This document shows positions 12,246-22,770 of a stretch of 64,000 bases of DNA, piece after piece. The position numbers were made by a program, and so were the translations under genes. The first letter of the stretch is position 1, and each line of letters begins with the position of its first letter. The notes under the pieces were generated by a model that saw only the letters and a program-made list of their open reading frames with translations, was not told the DNA's origin and did no database searches. The DNA is from Entomortierella parvispora (lineage: Eukaryota; Mortierellomycota; Mortierellomycetes; Mortierellales; Mortierellaceae). The stretch covers positions 1,550,001 through 1,614,000 of the forward strand of contig OY752149.1 in NCBI GenBank assembly GCA_963573315.1. Direction: 5' to 3'.

Positions 12246-13914
12246 ATAAATGAAGAGAGCAAAATGACAGGAGGGGAGAGAAAGAAAGGAAAGGCGCGAC
12301 TCTTGGTCCCGGGTCGGTCAGGTTTAGTTTTACGCTAGTCTATCAGTCTGTCGGGCTGCTCAGATGGAGGAAGGAAAAAAGAACGGATGGGTTAGATGCG
12401 GAAGAATCGAGAGAGAGGGAGGATGAGAGGAGCGAGAAGAGCTAGAAAGAGCCTGCAAGGACCAGCGGAGAGGACAAGGGAGGAAGAGGAAGAGGAAGAG
12501 GACGAGGAGAAGGAGGAAGGAGTGGGATTGCAAATGTAAGCAAAAACTAGAAAGAAAGAACAAAGAAGCGGATGGAACTGACATGTACACACAGAGAGAG
12601 AGAGAGAGAAAGAAAGAGAAAGACACACAATGTGGGAACGGAAGAATACAAGGTCAAGCAAGCCGAGAATTGCGGGGACTTGTGAAAGAAGACAAGAGGA
12701 AGAGAGTCTTTCTTTCTCTGTTGGAGTGCTTGTGGTGGTGTGAGTGGTGTGGCGTGGATGGGTAGATAGATGGATGGATGTATGTTTGTGTGTGTGTTTC
12801 TGAAAAGAGGAAAGAGAGAGAGAAGAGAGAAGGAGAGAGAGAGAGAGACAGAGAGAGGGATGGAGGAGAGGGATGCAAAGGAGATAATACAATATGTCAG
12901 TGTGTGCCTTGACTACACACAAGCACCTCCACACACACACAGGCACCTTCTTCATATACACACACACACAAAGCACGAGCAAAGCGCAGCTGTGGGGACA
13001 CTTGGGAGGCAGAAGAGGGGTGGTCAGTCAGCAGTGTACCTCTCTGTTGCGGAGTGTGTCAGAGTGAGATGGAGGGATGGGATGGGATGGGATGGGATGG
13101 AGTGGAGAAGAGAGGAGAGGGGTGAGAGGGGGTGGGGGGGATGGAGAGAGGAAGGGAATGATGGAAGAGAGCAAAGAGGAGAGACAAAGACAGAGAAAGA
13201 GAGAGGAAGAGAACAGAGAAGGACAACATCCGGTCCCATGGGGCACGAGGCGGGAGAGAAGGACACAGCAGCACAGAGACATAGAGACGCAATTACAGTA
13301 GACTACATGCACATCGGACTAGCATGGACATTTGTACACTACAAAGGGGTATCTCTTGTATCTCTGCAATAAAGAACACAGCCCTGCCGCCCCCCAGGGG
13401 GTCGTTCCTCCGCGGGAGAACCTGGATGCGAAGAGGGCGCAGGCACAGCCATGCAGCCATGTGTCCCTTTGTCTCGCTTTGTGTCCTTGTCTCTTTGTCT
13501 CCTTGGTCCCCTCTTGTCTTGTCTGCCTTGTCGATCGATCGATCGATATCCCAAGGGATTCGCACTTTACTTTACTTGTAGGTGTAGGGAAGAAAGAAGA
13601 GGAACAAGCAAGAACGAAGGAGGGAAGCAAGCAAGGAGCACACCAGACATCAGACACAGAGAGACAGGATGATTGCAATGGTCCTGAATTGAAACACCTA
13701 TTCTCTGCACACTGGAAGCGACACGCTCGGTGGCTGACAGACACACAGACACACGGACTGATGGATCAGAAAGAGTCTGTTTCTTTTCCTTGTCGCCTTC
13801 CACTCTCTTTCTCTCTTTCTCTCTTTCTACCCCATACACCTTCTCTCGCTCTCTCTCCTCTCTTCTCTTCTCTTCTCCCCTCATCCATCTTCTCACTTTA
13901 CCACTCCTCCAGCC
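12246..13914. promoter_or_regulatory. Long divergent intergenic region, purine-rich microsatellites
   Basis: 1.67 kb separates the RhoGEF and phosducin-like starts. Almost all of 12,360-13,260 is purine-rich on the plus strand: GA and GAA runs near 12,480-12,620 and 12,800-12,860, a GATGG/ATGGG pentamer run near 13,072-13,100, and CA/TG runs near 12,780 and 12,930-12,970. Pyrimidine-rich CT runs occupy 13,800-13,880, just before the phosducin-like start. A GATC run lies at about 13,530. The open frames here are low-complexity and are not supported as genes. Confidence 0.6.
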
Positions 13915-15085
13915 ATGGCAAACAACCACGACGAAGACACCGAATGGAACGACATTCTCCGTGCAAAGGGCATCATCCCCCAGAAGGAAGGCCAGATTAC
14001 AGAGGCCGACATCATCGACATGATTGACGAGGCCATCCTCAAGCGCGATGCCAAGAACTATGAACAAAAGACTGTCGACGAACTCGACGAGTTGCTGGAG
14101 GAGGGCGGTGAGGATGAAGAGCGCATGCTGATGGAGTACAGGTACAGGACCAGATTGCATTAGACTCGACTGGACTGGACCGAATGCATTCTCTCGTCTT
14201 GGAGGCACAAGCTACTGAACTGATATAATCCAATCTCCCTTTTACCATCATCAGACAGCAGCGTCTGAACCAGATGCGCCAGGAAATGTCCGAGGACAAG
14301 TTTGGTGAGATCCAGCACATCTACAAGACTGACTTCATTCGGGAAGTGTCTGATGCCAGCAAGGACGTCTGGGTCGTTGCCTTCCTCTACAAGGAATCGT
14401 AAGTATCAGTCGCTTTCGTGTTGTGTCGCTTTTATTGCTTGATTCTTGCTATCGTGCATGCTGTCGATGCACTGCAAGTGTCTAAACATCTCTCTCTTTT
14501 GTTTAGAATCCCTGTGTGCAAGCTGATGGGTGCCCATTTGGCAACAGTGGCCGCCAGGAACAAATCAACAAAGTTTGTCAAGATCATTGGAGATCAGTGT
14601 ATTCCCAACTATCCCGACCGCAACTTGCCCACACTGCTGATCTATGGCCACGGAGATGTCAAGGCTCAGCTCGTGGGAGCTTCTCAATTAGGAGGCTTGA
14701 ACATGAAGCCTGAAGGTAAAAAATAGAACTGAAAACATGCATGGATCGACCAAGTTAATTAACCTTCTTACTGACAAATTAATTTTGTGTTGCATGCACA
14801 TTCCTTCTCACCTACCAGATATTGAAGCTTACCTTCGTCGCGTGGGTGCAATCAAGATTCCCGAGTCAAGATCGTCGAAAACAGAAGAGGTAGGAGCAGT
14901 TGCAACCAACGCGAACCAGTGAATTCAGAGGTGAACAACGTCTGTCATCAGACCTTCCTAACGCATGTTTCTCTTTTTGGGTTCTTTTTGAACTTTGCCT
15001 ACTACAGGTCAAGCAATCGTCTATTCGCAGTTCTGCGATTGCAGCTCTTAGTGACGACGACGAATACGATAGCGACGAATACTAG
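13915..15085 (+). CDS. Phosducin-like protein (PhLP2/PDCL3, Plp2 type)
   Basis: Five exons (13915..14141, 14255..14398, 14507..14715, 14819..14889, 15008..15085) give 242 residues. The start MANNHDEDTEWNDILRAKGI and the acidic helical region are typical of the family. The thioredoxin-like fold follows: VWVVAFLYKESIPVCKLMGA, KIIGDQCIPNYPDRNLPTLL, AQLVGASQLGGLNM. There is an acidic C-terminus (SDDDEYDSDEY). Family members bind the CCT chaperonin and help fold actin and tubulin. The fungal Plp2 is essential in yeast. Two short introns separate the final exons. The gene lies immediately left of the mobile-element island. Confidence 0.93.
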
Positions 15086-15827
15086 AATAATAAACACCTA
15101 TCATCGACTTTATGTCATCCAATGGCATGTATTGTCGTCCTGCTGCCGCTGCGTGTTTTTAGTTGTAGTCATGGATGTACTAGGAAAGATGTACTAGGAG
15201 AAAAAACATATTGCTTAGACTCGAGGACGTCTTTGATATGCCGCTAAAGTCGCGCGCATGACTACAGCATCTATCCCGCTAAATGCGCACAGAATGAATT
15301 TGATCCGCCAGTAGGGCTTTTTTATCTGTTGTTTGTCTGCTCTCCGTGCCCCCACTGCAATGACCCCTCGACCTCAGATCTATCCTCTCCTCATTCTCAT
15401 AGGGCACGCTCCTCCGAAGCTGAGGAGACCAAACATTTGAAACAAATCCTATGATCTCCGGAAGCATTATAGGTTAATTTTGGGTATCTAACAACAAAGA
15501 AAAATCAAAATTAAGTGGATGTCATAACATTAGTCCATCCAGCTCGTCTTTCCGCCGCCTCGCCGCTTTTTTCGCTAAGCAAAGGTTCGCTAAGAGAAGA
15601 TTCAGCTTCCTGATGAACTAAAGTTATGACATTCGGATTCACTGAGAATACATCTCACATTCCGCCGCCTTTGTCGCGTGCTGAACAAAGGTTCGCTTAG
15701 AATGCGCTCATGAATTCTACAGCCCACTTGATAGCTCCTCATGAATAAAACAAATTACCAATCGGAAGACGAACGACTTGAAAGATATTGATCCTAATCC
15801 TAATCCTAATCCTAATCCTAATCCTAA
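15086..15827. other. Intergenic region left of the Helitron
   Basis: Contains the 3' end of the phosducin-like gene (AATAATAAAC just after the stop). From 15,515 to 15,705 there is a repeat-bearing stretch: ATGTCATAAC at about 15,519 is found inverted at 15,623, and a CCGCCGCCT...AAAGGTTCGCT block occurs twice about 110 bp apart. The last 40 bp is a CCTAAT hexamer run. No gene is supported. Confidence 0.6.
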
Positions 15828-15836
15828 TCCTAATAT
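15790..15836. repeat. (CCTAAT)n hexamer repeat
   Basis: About seven and a half tandem ATCCTA/CCTAAT hexamers abut and merge into the left end of the Helitron. It resembles a degenerate telomere-type repeat but differs from CCCTAA and is internal. Confidence 0.85.
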
Positions 15837-15869
15837 ATACTAAAAGCGTCCTAATATATACTAAAAGCG
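15828..15869. repeat. Tandemly duplicated Helitron 5' terminus
   Basis: Two exact 21-bp copies run from TCCTAATATATA to ACTAAAAGCG. The first copy is preceded by A, as expected of a Helitron target site; the second is preceded by G. Confidence 0.85.
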
Positions 15870-15888
15870 CAAGGGTGGGGGGCCGTGG

Positions 15889-16104
15889 CCACCACCACCA
15901 CCACCACCACCATCCGGTATCACGTGAGGGCGGAGCCCGAACAAGAAATTTTTTGGGAGCGCGAAGCAGCGACCAATGGGCGCTTGAGGGCCGTGGCCCG
16001 AAGCCTCCGAAGGAGGCAGCGCCCCTTGCAAACTGGCGCGAAGCGCAAAGCTGTCTTTGCGCGTGAGGGCGTCAGCCCGAGCTAAGCCTCCGGAGGAGGC
16101 GCGC
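15889..16104. repeat. Left subterminal hairpin cluster of the Helitron
   Basis: After a CCA triplet run (15889-15911) come GTGAGGGCGGAGCCCGAAC at 15924, TTGAGGGCCGTGGCCCGAAG at about 15984 and GCGTGAGGGCGTCAGCCCGA at 16061. Each can form a GGGC/GCCC hairpin. Two GCCTCC...GGAGGC hairpins (about 16003 and 16086) alternate with them. The same motif recurs near the right end. Confidence 0.75.
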
Positions 16105-16496
16105 CACAACACGAAAACGCGAGGCATCGCATGCATCCTCCCATCTGCATCTTGCACCCTCTCCACATTTACATCTTATCTGTTAAGCTTGATCTGTTTA
16201 TCCTCCGTTAATGCCGTATGTTTAATTTCCTGTGAGGATCGTTATTGCATCTGTGCAGTCAAGCAACGCACTAATCGCCTACTTTCTCAATTAGTGCTCA
16301 ATGCTCCGCATGCCATCAAGAAGGCCATCAGCGAAGCAACAATGCCAACTGCATGCTGAATTCAAAACGGTTCGTCTTACCTTCGAGCCCTCGAGGACCT
16401 ACCCGACTCTTTCACGTCAATGCTAAAACGACCTCCTTTTCTACATAAACATAAAGGATAGAGACCATTATCGATCAACATGAGAGAGATGAATAC

Positions 16497-18965
16497 ATGC
16501 GTCGAGTCCGGGAGCACTTTCGGCACGTTGCCCTCCGAGATTTGTCTGAGGAAGATCTCCGTCAACATCATCCTCTCCCCCCAATCATTGACCTCCCAGG
16601 AAGACCACCAAGAGTTTATGCGCCACGCCCAGACCGAGTGCAAGCGCCACGCCCAGACCGAGTACAAGCGCCACGCCCAGACCGAGTTCAAGCGCCACGC
16701 CCAGACCGAGTACATGCACCACGACCAGATCGAGTCAATCTACCACGCCCGGGAAGAGTCCAAGCACCACGCCCTGGACGAGCACGACCACCACGTGCAC
16801 CCCCTGCGGCACCTCCTCCACCTGCTCCCCAGGTTCCACTCGCTCGACAGCCGTTCACGGAGGACTTGGTCGCAGGACGGGATGTTGTCGATGGTCGGCA
16901 CTACCTTGGTCCAATGACCTCTTGCCCACACTGCAAGGCAAAAGTCTGGCTGCAGGAGCGAACTGCTGGATCAAAGAGAAAACCCCTCTATTCTATATGC
17001 TGTCAACAGGGCCGCGTACAGATCCCAGAGATTGAGCCGGACGAAACTCTTTTGGACATGATTGGCGATCAGACAGACGAGGGAAAACAGTTTCGGCTCA
17101 ATATTCGAAAGTACAACTCTGTGCTGTCTTTTACCTCCATGGGTGTGAACTATGATAAGGACCTGGCAAACGCACGCGAGGGTGTGTACACGTATCGGAT
17201 CCAAGGTGCTGTCGTTCATGAAATGGGACCACTGCGACCAGGAGAACAACGGCCAGCAGAGTTTGCCCAAATCTATTTTTACGACCCAGACGAACAAGCA
17301 ACTCGCCGTGCTGCTGTCTTTCCTGATGCCCTGGATGAGCGCAAACTCTTGGCGATTCAAGCGGTTCTTGAGGATTCCAATATACTTTGCCAAGCGTACA
17401 AGAATATCCGGGAGCGTGAAGCAGAACAAGGACCCACAGAGCAGCTCAAGATCGTACTGAAAGCTGCAAGGGAAGTGAAGGGGAGGAGGCAGCGGCAGTA
17501 CGACCTCCCGTCCGCCAACGAGATTGCCATCTTGATGCCAGAAGACGGCACCGAAACTTCTTTTAGGGATATTATCATCGAAAGCCGTGAGGCGGGCTTG
17601 GAAAAAATCTATGAAACTCATCCAAAGTATGATGGAATGCAGTACGTGGTTTTACATCCGAGAGGCGAGGATGGTTGGACATTCAATGCCTATGAAAAGA
17701 TACACAAGGATAATGTTCCGCCGGCATACCCACAAAACCAAGAGCAAGAGAATCCAGAGGCTGACCAAGACGAGAACATGCTGGACCCGGCCGAAGAGAT
17801 ACCAGCAGACCCAGAAAACGAGGACGAGTTGGATCCAGAACCGGAGGAACACGAATTGGACCCCGACAACGAGGGAGGCGAGAGAGGCGAGCAGCGGGAA
17901 AAATATGTCACTGCGCGGGAGTTTTACGCATACCGTTTGCAGATACGGCCCGTTAGTGAAGACGACCCGCGTTGCTACTTTTGGCTCTTTGGCCGGCTCT
18001 GTCAGCAGTACGTCGTGGATCAATACGCCAAGGTGGAGGCCGAAAGACTACGGTATATCAAAGGCAACCAAAAAAAGCTCCGAGTGGACAAGTACAGTGG
18101 CGCCATGGATGCTCTTGCCCACGATCGCCCGGCCTCGGAATCTGGCAAGTTTATTGTGCTGCCCTCTACCTTTACAGGCGGTCCTCGACACATGGCGCAA
18201 TTGTATCAGGATGCCATGGCCATTGTTCGCAACTTTGGAAAGCCGGATTTGTTTGTGACGTTTACTTGCAATCCAAAATGGCGCGAGATACAAGAGAATC
18301 TTTTTGAAGGTCAGACAGCAACGGACAGGCCTGACCTCATTATTCGTGTCTTTCAGTTGAAGTTGCAGGCCCTCTTGGATGACATCCTCAAGCGTCACGT
18401 CCTGGGCAAAGTGATCGCTTACACCTGGGTCATTGAGTTTCAAAAACGCGGCTTGCCTCATGCCCATATTCTACTGATCCTGGATGCCGCCAGCAAGCTC
18501 CGGACGGCGGACGATATTGACGCTACTGTGTCGGCCGAGATCCCTGACCAAAACCGGCATCCGTTGGCATACGTAACTGTAACGACGTCGATGGTACATG
18601 GTCCCTGTGGTGAACGCAACCCAAATTCCCCATGCATGGCCACCAACGAGATCAACGGACGGAAGCACTGCACCAAGCACTATCCTAACCAGCTGAAGGA
18701 TCACACATCCATCAATGGCAAAGGGTATCCCGAGTATCGAAGGAGGGATCTGCGTGAACGAAGATTCGCCTTTGGCAGACGCGGTTATTTAGTGGACAAT
18801 ACCTGGATCGTCCCTCACAACATCTGGCTGGCTACAAAGTACAATGCCCACATCAACGTCGAAGTCTGTTCGTCTGTCGCCGCCGTCAAGTATCTGTTCA
18901 AGTACGTTTACAAGGGTCACGACAAGACCAAGATGGCCGTACACCCCGCCGTGGCCCGTCATTGA
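16497..18965 (+). pseudogene. Helitron Rep (HUH nuclease) part of Rep-helicase, ends at in-frame stop
   Basis: This open frame of 822 residues begins at the ATG at 16497. It has an eight-residue repeat region (APRPDRVQ units), a zinc-binding segment (CPHCKAKVWL...CC) and then the Helitron-like Rep domain. That domain shows LFVTFTCNPKWREI, the HUH motif GLPHAHILLIL near residue 655, and the two-tyrosine motif KYLFKYVYKGHDK near residue 800. These residues nick and join single-stranded DNA in rolling-circle transposition (known of the family). The TGA at 18963-18965 stops it. Translation in the same frame resumes directly into conserved sequence, so this is one gene broken by a nonsense codon. 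Readthrough cannot be excluded. Confidence 0.88.
16621..16788 (+). repeat. 24-bp tandem repeat in the Rep N-terminus
   Basis: Seven 24-bp units beginning CGCCACGCCCAGACCGAG are present, the first four nearly identical and the last three diverged. In the Rep frame each encodes an eight-residue unit of the APRPDRVQ type. Confidence 0.9.
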
Positions 18966-21455
18966 CCAGCGAGAGCCGCCGATGCCGTCAATGAGCCGGA
19001 TGACTATCGGGACTCGAGATATGTTTCCGCTTGCGAGGCCCTTTGGAGGCTCTTTAGGTTCAAGCTGCATTCACGCTCTCCCTCCGTCTTTAGTCTGCAG
19101 GTTCATTTGGAGGACGAGCAAATTATCACCTACAATGATGAGCAGGACCTTCAGCAAGTCGTGGATGTCGCCAAGGACAGCTCCCTGATGGGATGGTTCA
19201 AGTTGAACGAAAGGGTGCCTGAGGCTCGACAGTATACCTATCTCGAGACTCCGCAGCGTTATGTATGGAGGCGTAACACTTGGTCCCCGAGGGTTCGAAA
19301 CCGAAAGGTCATTACCCGCATGTTTTTTGTACATCCAAAAGACCGTGAACGCTTTTGCCTTCGGCTCATTCTCTTGAACGCTAAAGGCGCGACCAGCTTT
19401 CAAGACCTAAGGACCACCACCCCTGACGCTGAGGATCCCACCAGGCAGGTTGTCCACGAAACCTTCAGACTGGCTGCCTTGGCCCTCGGTCTATTGGAGA
19501 ATGACAACGAATGGTCCGAGCTCCTTCGAGAAGCTGCCAATGATCGAATGCCTGGCGAGATGCGGCGTCTCTTTGCCTGGGTCCTGACTCAGTGCCACCC
19601 ATCCGACCCTTTGATGTTGTGGCAAGAGTTTGCAGATGACTTTGCCTTGGATTATCTTCGGGCCATCGACCACCGTCGCCAACTTGAACAAGACGAACAG
19701 GATCCTTACGCCGCCATCCAACCCATCCCGCTGGACCAAGATCAACTGGATGCCCGGGCGATACAGGATAAGAGGGATTCCAGGAATGCTGCTCTTGCCG
19801 ACTTGAACAGAGTCTTGATAGAGATGGAAAAGCCACTCGGCCTCGGCATTTACCCAGAGTTGCGCGCTCAGTTCACTGGAGACGACCTCGAGCAGATCTT
19901 TGACCTCCCTGAGCCAGAGGCTCCGCACCAGCCACCTGCACAAGAGCCGCTCCCTCCTCTCAATCAAGGACAACAACAAGCCTTTGACAGAATCCTCCAG
20001 GCCGTCGACCGCCAAGACGTCAATGGAAATCTCTTTTTCATCGACGGCCCAGGCGGAACCGGGAAATCCTATCTCTACAATCGTCTCAGTGCCCATTTCC
20101 TCAACCAGCGTCAAGACGTCATCCCCGTTGCCTCTGCCGGTATCGCCGCCTTGGTCTTGAATCGAGGCCGCACTGCTCACTCCACCTTCAACATCCCAAT
20201 GGAAATTCATGACACAAGCTCCTGTCACATCCCTTATGAATGTGAGCTGGCCGCGAGGATACGCAACGCTACCCTCATCATCTGGGATGAGGCTCCAATG
20301 TTGCACAAACATGTTTTCGAGGCCGTCAACAGGTCTCTAAAAGATGCCTCAAAGGTCAACTCGCCATTCGGAGGCAAGGTCGTCGTCTTTGGAGGAGACT
20401 TTCGTCAAGTCACCCCCATCATCCAACGTGGAACCCAAGCCCAGATCGAAAATAGCAGTCTTCGCTTTGCTTCCTTTTGGCCTCAAGTCCAGGTTTTAAA
20501 ACTCACCGAGAACATGCGAGCCGGACAAGATCCTAACAATGCCGAATTCTGCCAGTATCTCCTCCGCGTCGGAGAAGGTCGAGAGCACTGCATCTTGAAT
20601 GATGATACTACCCGCAGTACAATCCGGATCCCTGATCAGTTCATCTTTCGTCCAGTCGGCCCCGACGATCCGGACATGCCTCACCGCCCAGAAATGCAGT
20701 TCATCCGGACCATCTACCCAGGAATCTCTGATCGCCTTCCAAATCTTGCAAATCTTGCCAGTCCCCAAGCTCAAGAAGCCTTGGAGTTCTTGGCCAAGCG
20801 TGCTTTACTAACACCCCTCAATTCCAACGTCGATCTTCTCAACTCTCTCGCAACAGAAATGACTCCTGGAGTTGCTTCCGAATACAATGCAAGAGATTGT
20901 ATCGCCGACGAAGAGTCGCCTGATGCTGGACAGTACACCCCGGAATTTCTCAACACCATGAACCCTTCTGGATTACCTCCTTTCAAGTTGGAACTCAAGG
21001 TGGGTCAACCCATCATCCTTCTTCGAAATATTAACCCTGCCAAAGGTTTGTGCAATGGAACCCGTCTTATTGTTCGACGTCTGGGACAAAGATTCATTGG
21101 TGCAGTCGTCGTCCACGGTGTGAACAAGGGACACTATGTATGTATCCCACGTGTCCCCCTCACCAGTTCCGAAAACGACAAATCCTTCCCAATTGTCTTT
21201 CGCAGGACCCAGTTCCCTATCAAACCTGCTTTTGCCATGACCATCAACAAGGCTCAGGGCCAGACCCTTGAACGTGTTGGACTGTACCTTCCTCAGCCCG
21301 TTTTTGGTCATGGCCAGCTCTATGTCGCTCTCTCCCGCTGTACCTCACCTCTCAACATCCAAGCCCTTATCAAAGGTGGTTCTGTTGAAGGACACGAGGG
21401 CACATATACCCACAACATAGTGTACAAAATATTAATACCCGCTGAACCCCAATAA
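18966..21455 (+). pseudogene. Helitron Pif1-type helicase part of Rep-helicase
   Basis: The same frame continues after the stop for 829 residues. The region just after the stop still reads conserved Helitron sequence (SRYVSACEALWRLFRFKLHS). The first ATG is at 19107. Helicase motifs: Walker A GPGGTGKSYL (about 20047-20076), Walker B LIIWDEAPM (about 20275), VVVFGGDFRQVTPI, LKLTENMRAGQ, FAMTINKAQGQTLERVGLYL and HGQLYVALSRCTS. This is the superfamily 1B (Pif1-like) helicase that unwinds the element. No further stop or frameshift was seen. Alone it lacks the nuclease. Confidence 0.88.
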
Positions 21456-21554
21456 AGCTTTTCTGCGTGAGGGCGCCAGCCCGAGCGCCAAGTGCCCCCA
21501 ATCCTGACAACCGCTCTCTGCGTTTGGGCCCCAGCCCAAACTCGGAGAGCAAAG

Positions 21555-21588
<34 letters not shown>

Positions 21589-21766
21589 CAAATCTCTGCG
21601 TGAGGGCGTCAGCCCGAACTACGGATCTCAACCCGTGAACGGAGGACTTGAATCTGATAAAAGCTCTCTGGGTGAGGGCGCCAGCCCGAACTCAGAGAGT
21701 GTTTTTTTTAAAACAAAAAAAACCTGGAATAAAACACTCGGGGCATCGCCCCCGAGATTCTACTAG
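21456..21766. repeat. Right subterminal hairpins and terminal hairpin of the Helitron
   Basis: GAGGGCGCCAGCCCGA-type hairpins occur at about 21465, 21598 and 21671, with a TTTGGGC...GCCCAAA variant at 21521-21540. Two of them sit in 36-nt units closed by CTCTC/GAGAG arms (21514-21549 and 21664-21699). A 32-base T tract lies at 21557-21588. The terminal CTCGGGG/CCCCGAG hairpin and CTAG end the element. Confidence 0.8.
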
Positions 21767-21809
21767 TCAAGAAGGTATGAGCAGAGTGATATGATTGGAA
21801 ACACGTGTT

Positions 21810-21839
21810 CGAGATGGTGTTACTGTATTAGTCTATAAT
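21810..21839 (+). repeat. Left 30-bp direct repeat (candidate att site)
   Basis: Identical over 30 bases to 27013-27042. It starts 43 bp after the Helitron's right end. The flanking bases differ between the two copies. Confidence 0.9.
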
Positions 21840-22770
21840 GGACTACGCACTGAATTTGGAATAAATCCCACTATTTGCGTGACTTGTTTCACATAGTGGA
21901 CACTGGACACCTGTCCATTTTGAAGGTCAAGTGTCGCCCTTTTTCAATTCGCTACTAATCCCTCATTTTGACAACAAGACTACCTTTTTACGCGATCCGC
22001 GTAGGCGGAGACCCGTAGAACAAGTCCAGACTTTTGCATTGGCATGTAGCATGTTTTTCCGCTCTTCTCTTCACTTTCGTTATAAAAAGCCAACTCATTT
22101 CTTCTCTTTTTTTTCTCTTTGCCCTAAAAAGCCCTTCCAATCCTCACTTACAGACACCGCAACCCAAGCCCTTCCCTCACAACACCGTCATCACCAGCCT
22201 TTTCTTTTTTTTCACACCGATAGCCCCCCTGAGAAACGCGACAACAGGAGACGCGACGCGACGCGACAGCTTTTCATCTTTTTGTCCCATTCACCTGAAC
22301 CATTCCTTTCCTTTCCCCCACCACTTTCCCTCAACCGTTTCTTTCCTTCAGACCGCTTACTCCAGGAGCCCTCGGTCTTGTTTTTCTTCTTTAATCCCCT
22401 CCTCAGTTCTAACCTTTTTATTTTATTTTTTTTAAAAAAGAAACAAAAACAAAAACAAAAAACAAAAACAAAAAAAAAAAAAAAAAAACAAATTCTCTTT
22501 CCTTCTTTCTTTTCATTTGTCCATCATTCCATTGTTCCATCATCTCTTTCCTTCCCTTTGTGTCTTTATTCATTCATTCAACTCGCTCTTCCACATTCCA
22601 ATACATTCAACACTATCTATCCATCGATCAACTGAACCACTGATTCAACACATCTCGCCATTGCATCGGCAGCATTGACCTCGCACGTTCGTCACAATTC
22701 AGCAAAACCCTCTTAACAAATCAAGTTGAACACAGCCCACAAAAATCCTTTTTTTCTTTTTGACTCATCG
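21840..22770. other. Crypton-like element leader region
   Basis: No independent gene. The sequence is pyrimidine-rich on the plus strand, with a GACGC pentamer run at about 22250-22268 and a long A-rich tract at 22435-22490. It probably holds the promoter and 5' leader of the recombinase gene. Confidence 0.5.

Larger units (their letters stand above)
15828..21766 (+). mobile_element. Helitron (autonomous structure, coding frame interrupted)
   Basis: The element encodes the diagnostic Rep-helicase and has both termini. The left end is TCCTAATATATACTA, preceded by A. The right end is a hairpin (stem CTCGGGG/CCCCGAG, 21737-21756, six-base loop) followed by ATTCTA and CTAG at 21763-21766, then T. 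This fits the A-TC...CTAG-T insertion signature of rolling-circle transposons. Length is about 5.9 kb. The 21-bp left terminus is tandemly duplicated (15828-15848 and 15849-15869), so the true left end could be either copy. Conserved small hairpins lie inside both ends. The coding frame carries one in-frame stop, so the copy is probably non-autonomous now. Confidence 0.88.

Noticed and set aside
13332-14027. 231-codon frame overlapping the phosducin-like start
   Set aside because: Translates CT-rich promoter DNA and overlaps a clear gene in another frame.
15790-15836. Telomeric repeat or chromosome end
   Set aside because: The unit is CCTAAT, not the fungal CCCTAA; the array is short, internal and merges with the Helitron end.
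18966-19106. Intron removing the Helitron stop codon
   Set aside because: Sequence after the TGA continues conserved Rep-helicase protein in the same frame, so splicing would delete conserved residues.
21465-21700. CRISPR-like array
   Set aside because: Hairpin repeats are irregularly spaced, occur at both ends of a Helitron and sit in a eukaryotic nuclear context; no cas genes.
22034-22635. Open frames of 133 and 234 codons upstream of the recombinase gene
   Set aside because: Low-complexity Phe/Ser/Leu and Lys runs created by T- and A-rich leader DNA; no conserved motif, and the spliced recombinase start lies downstream.
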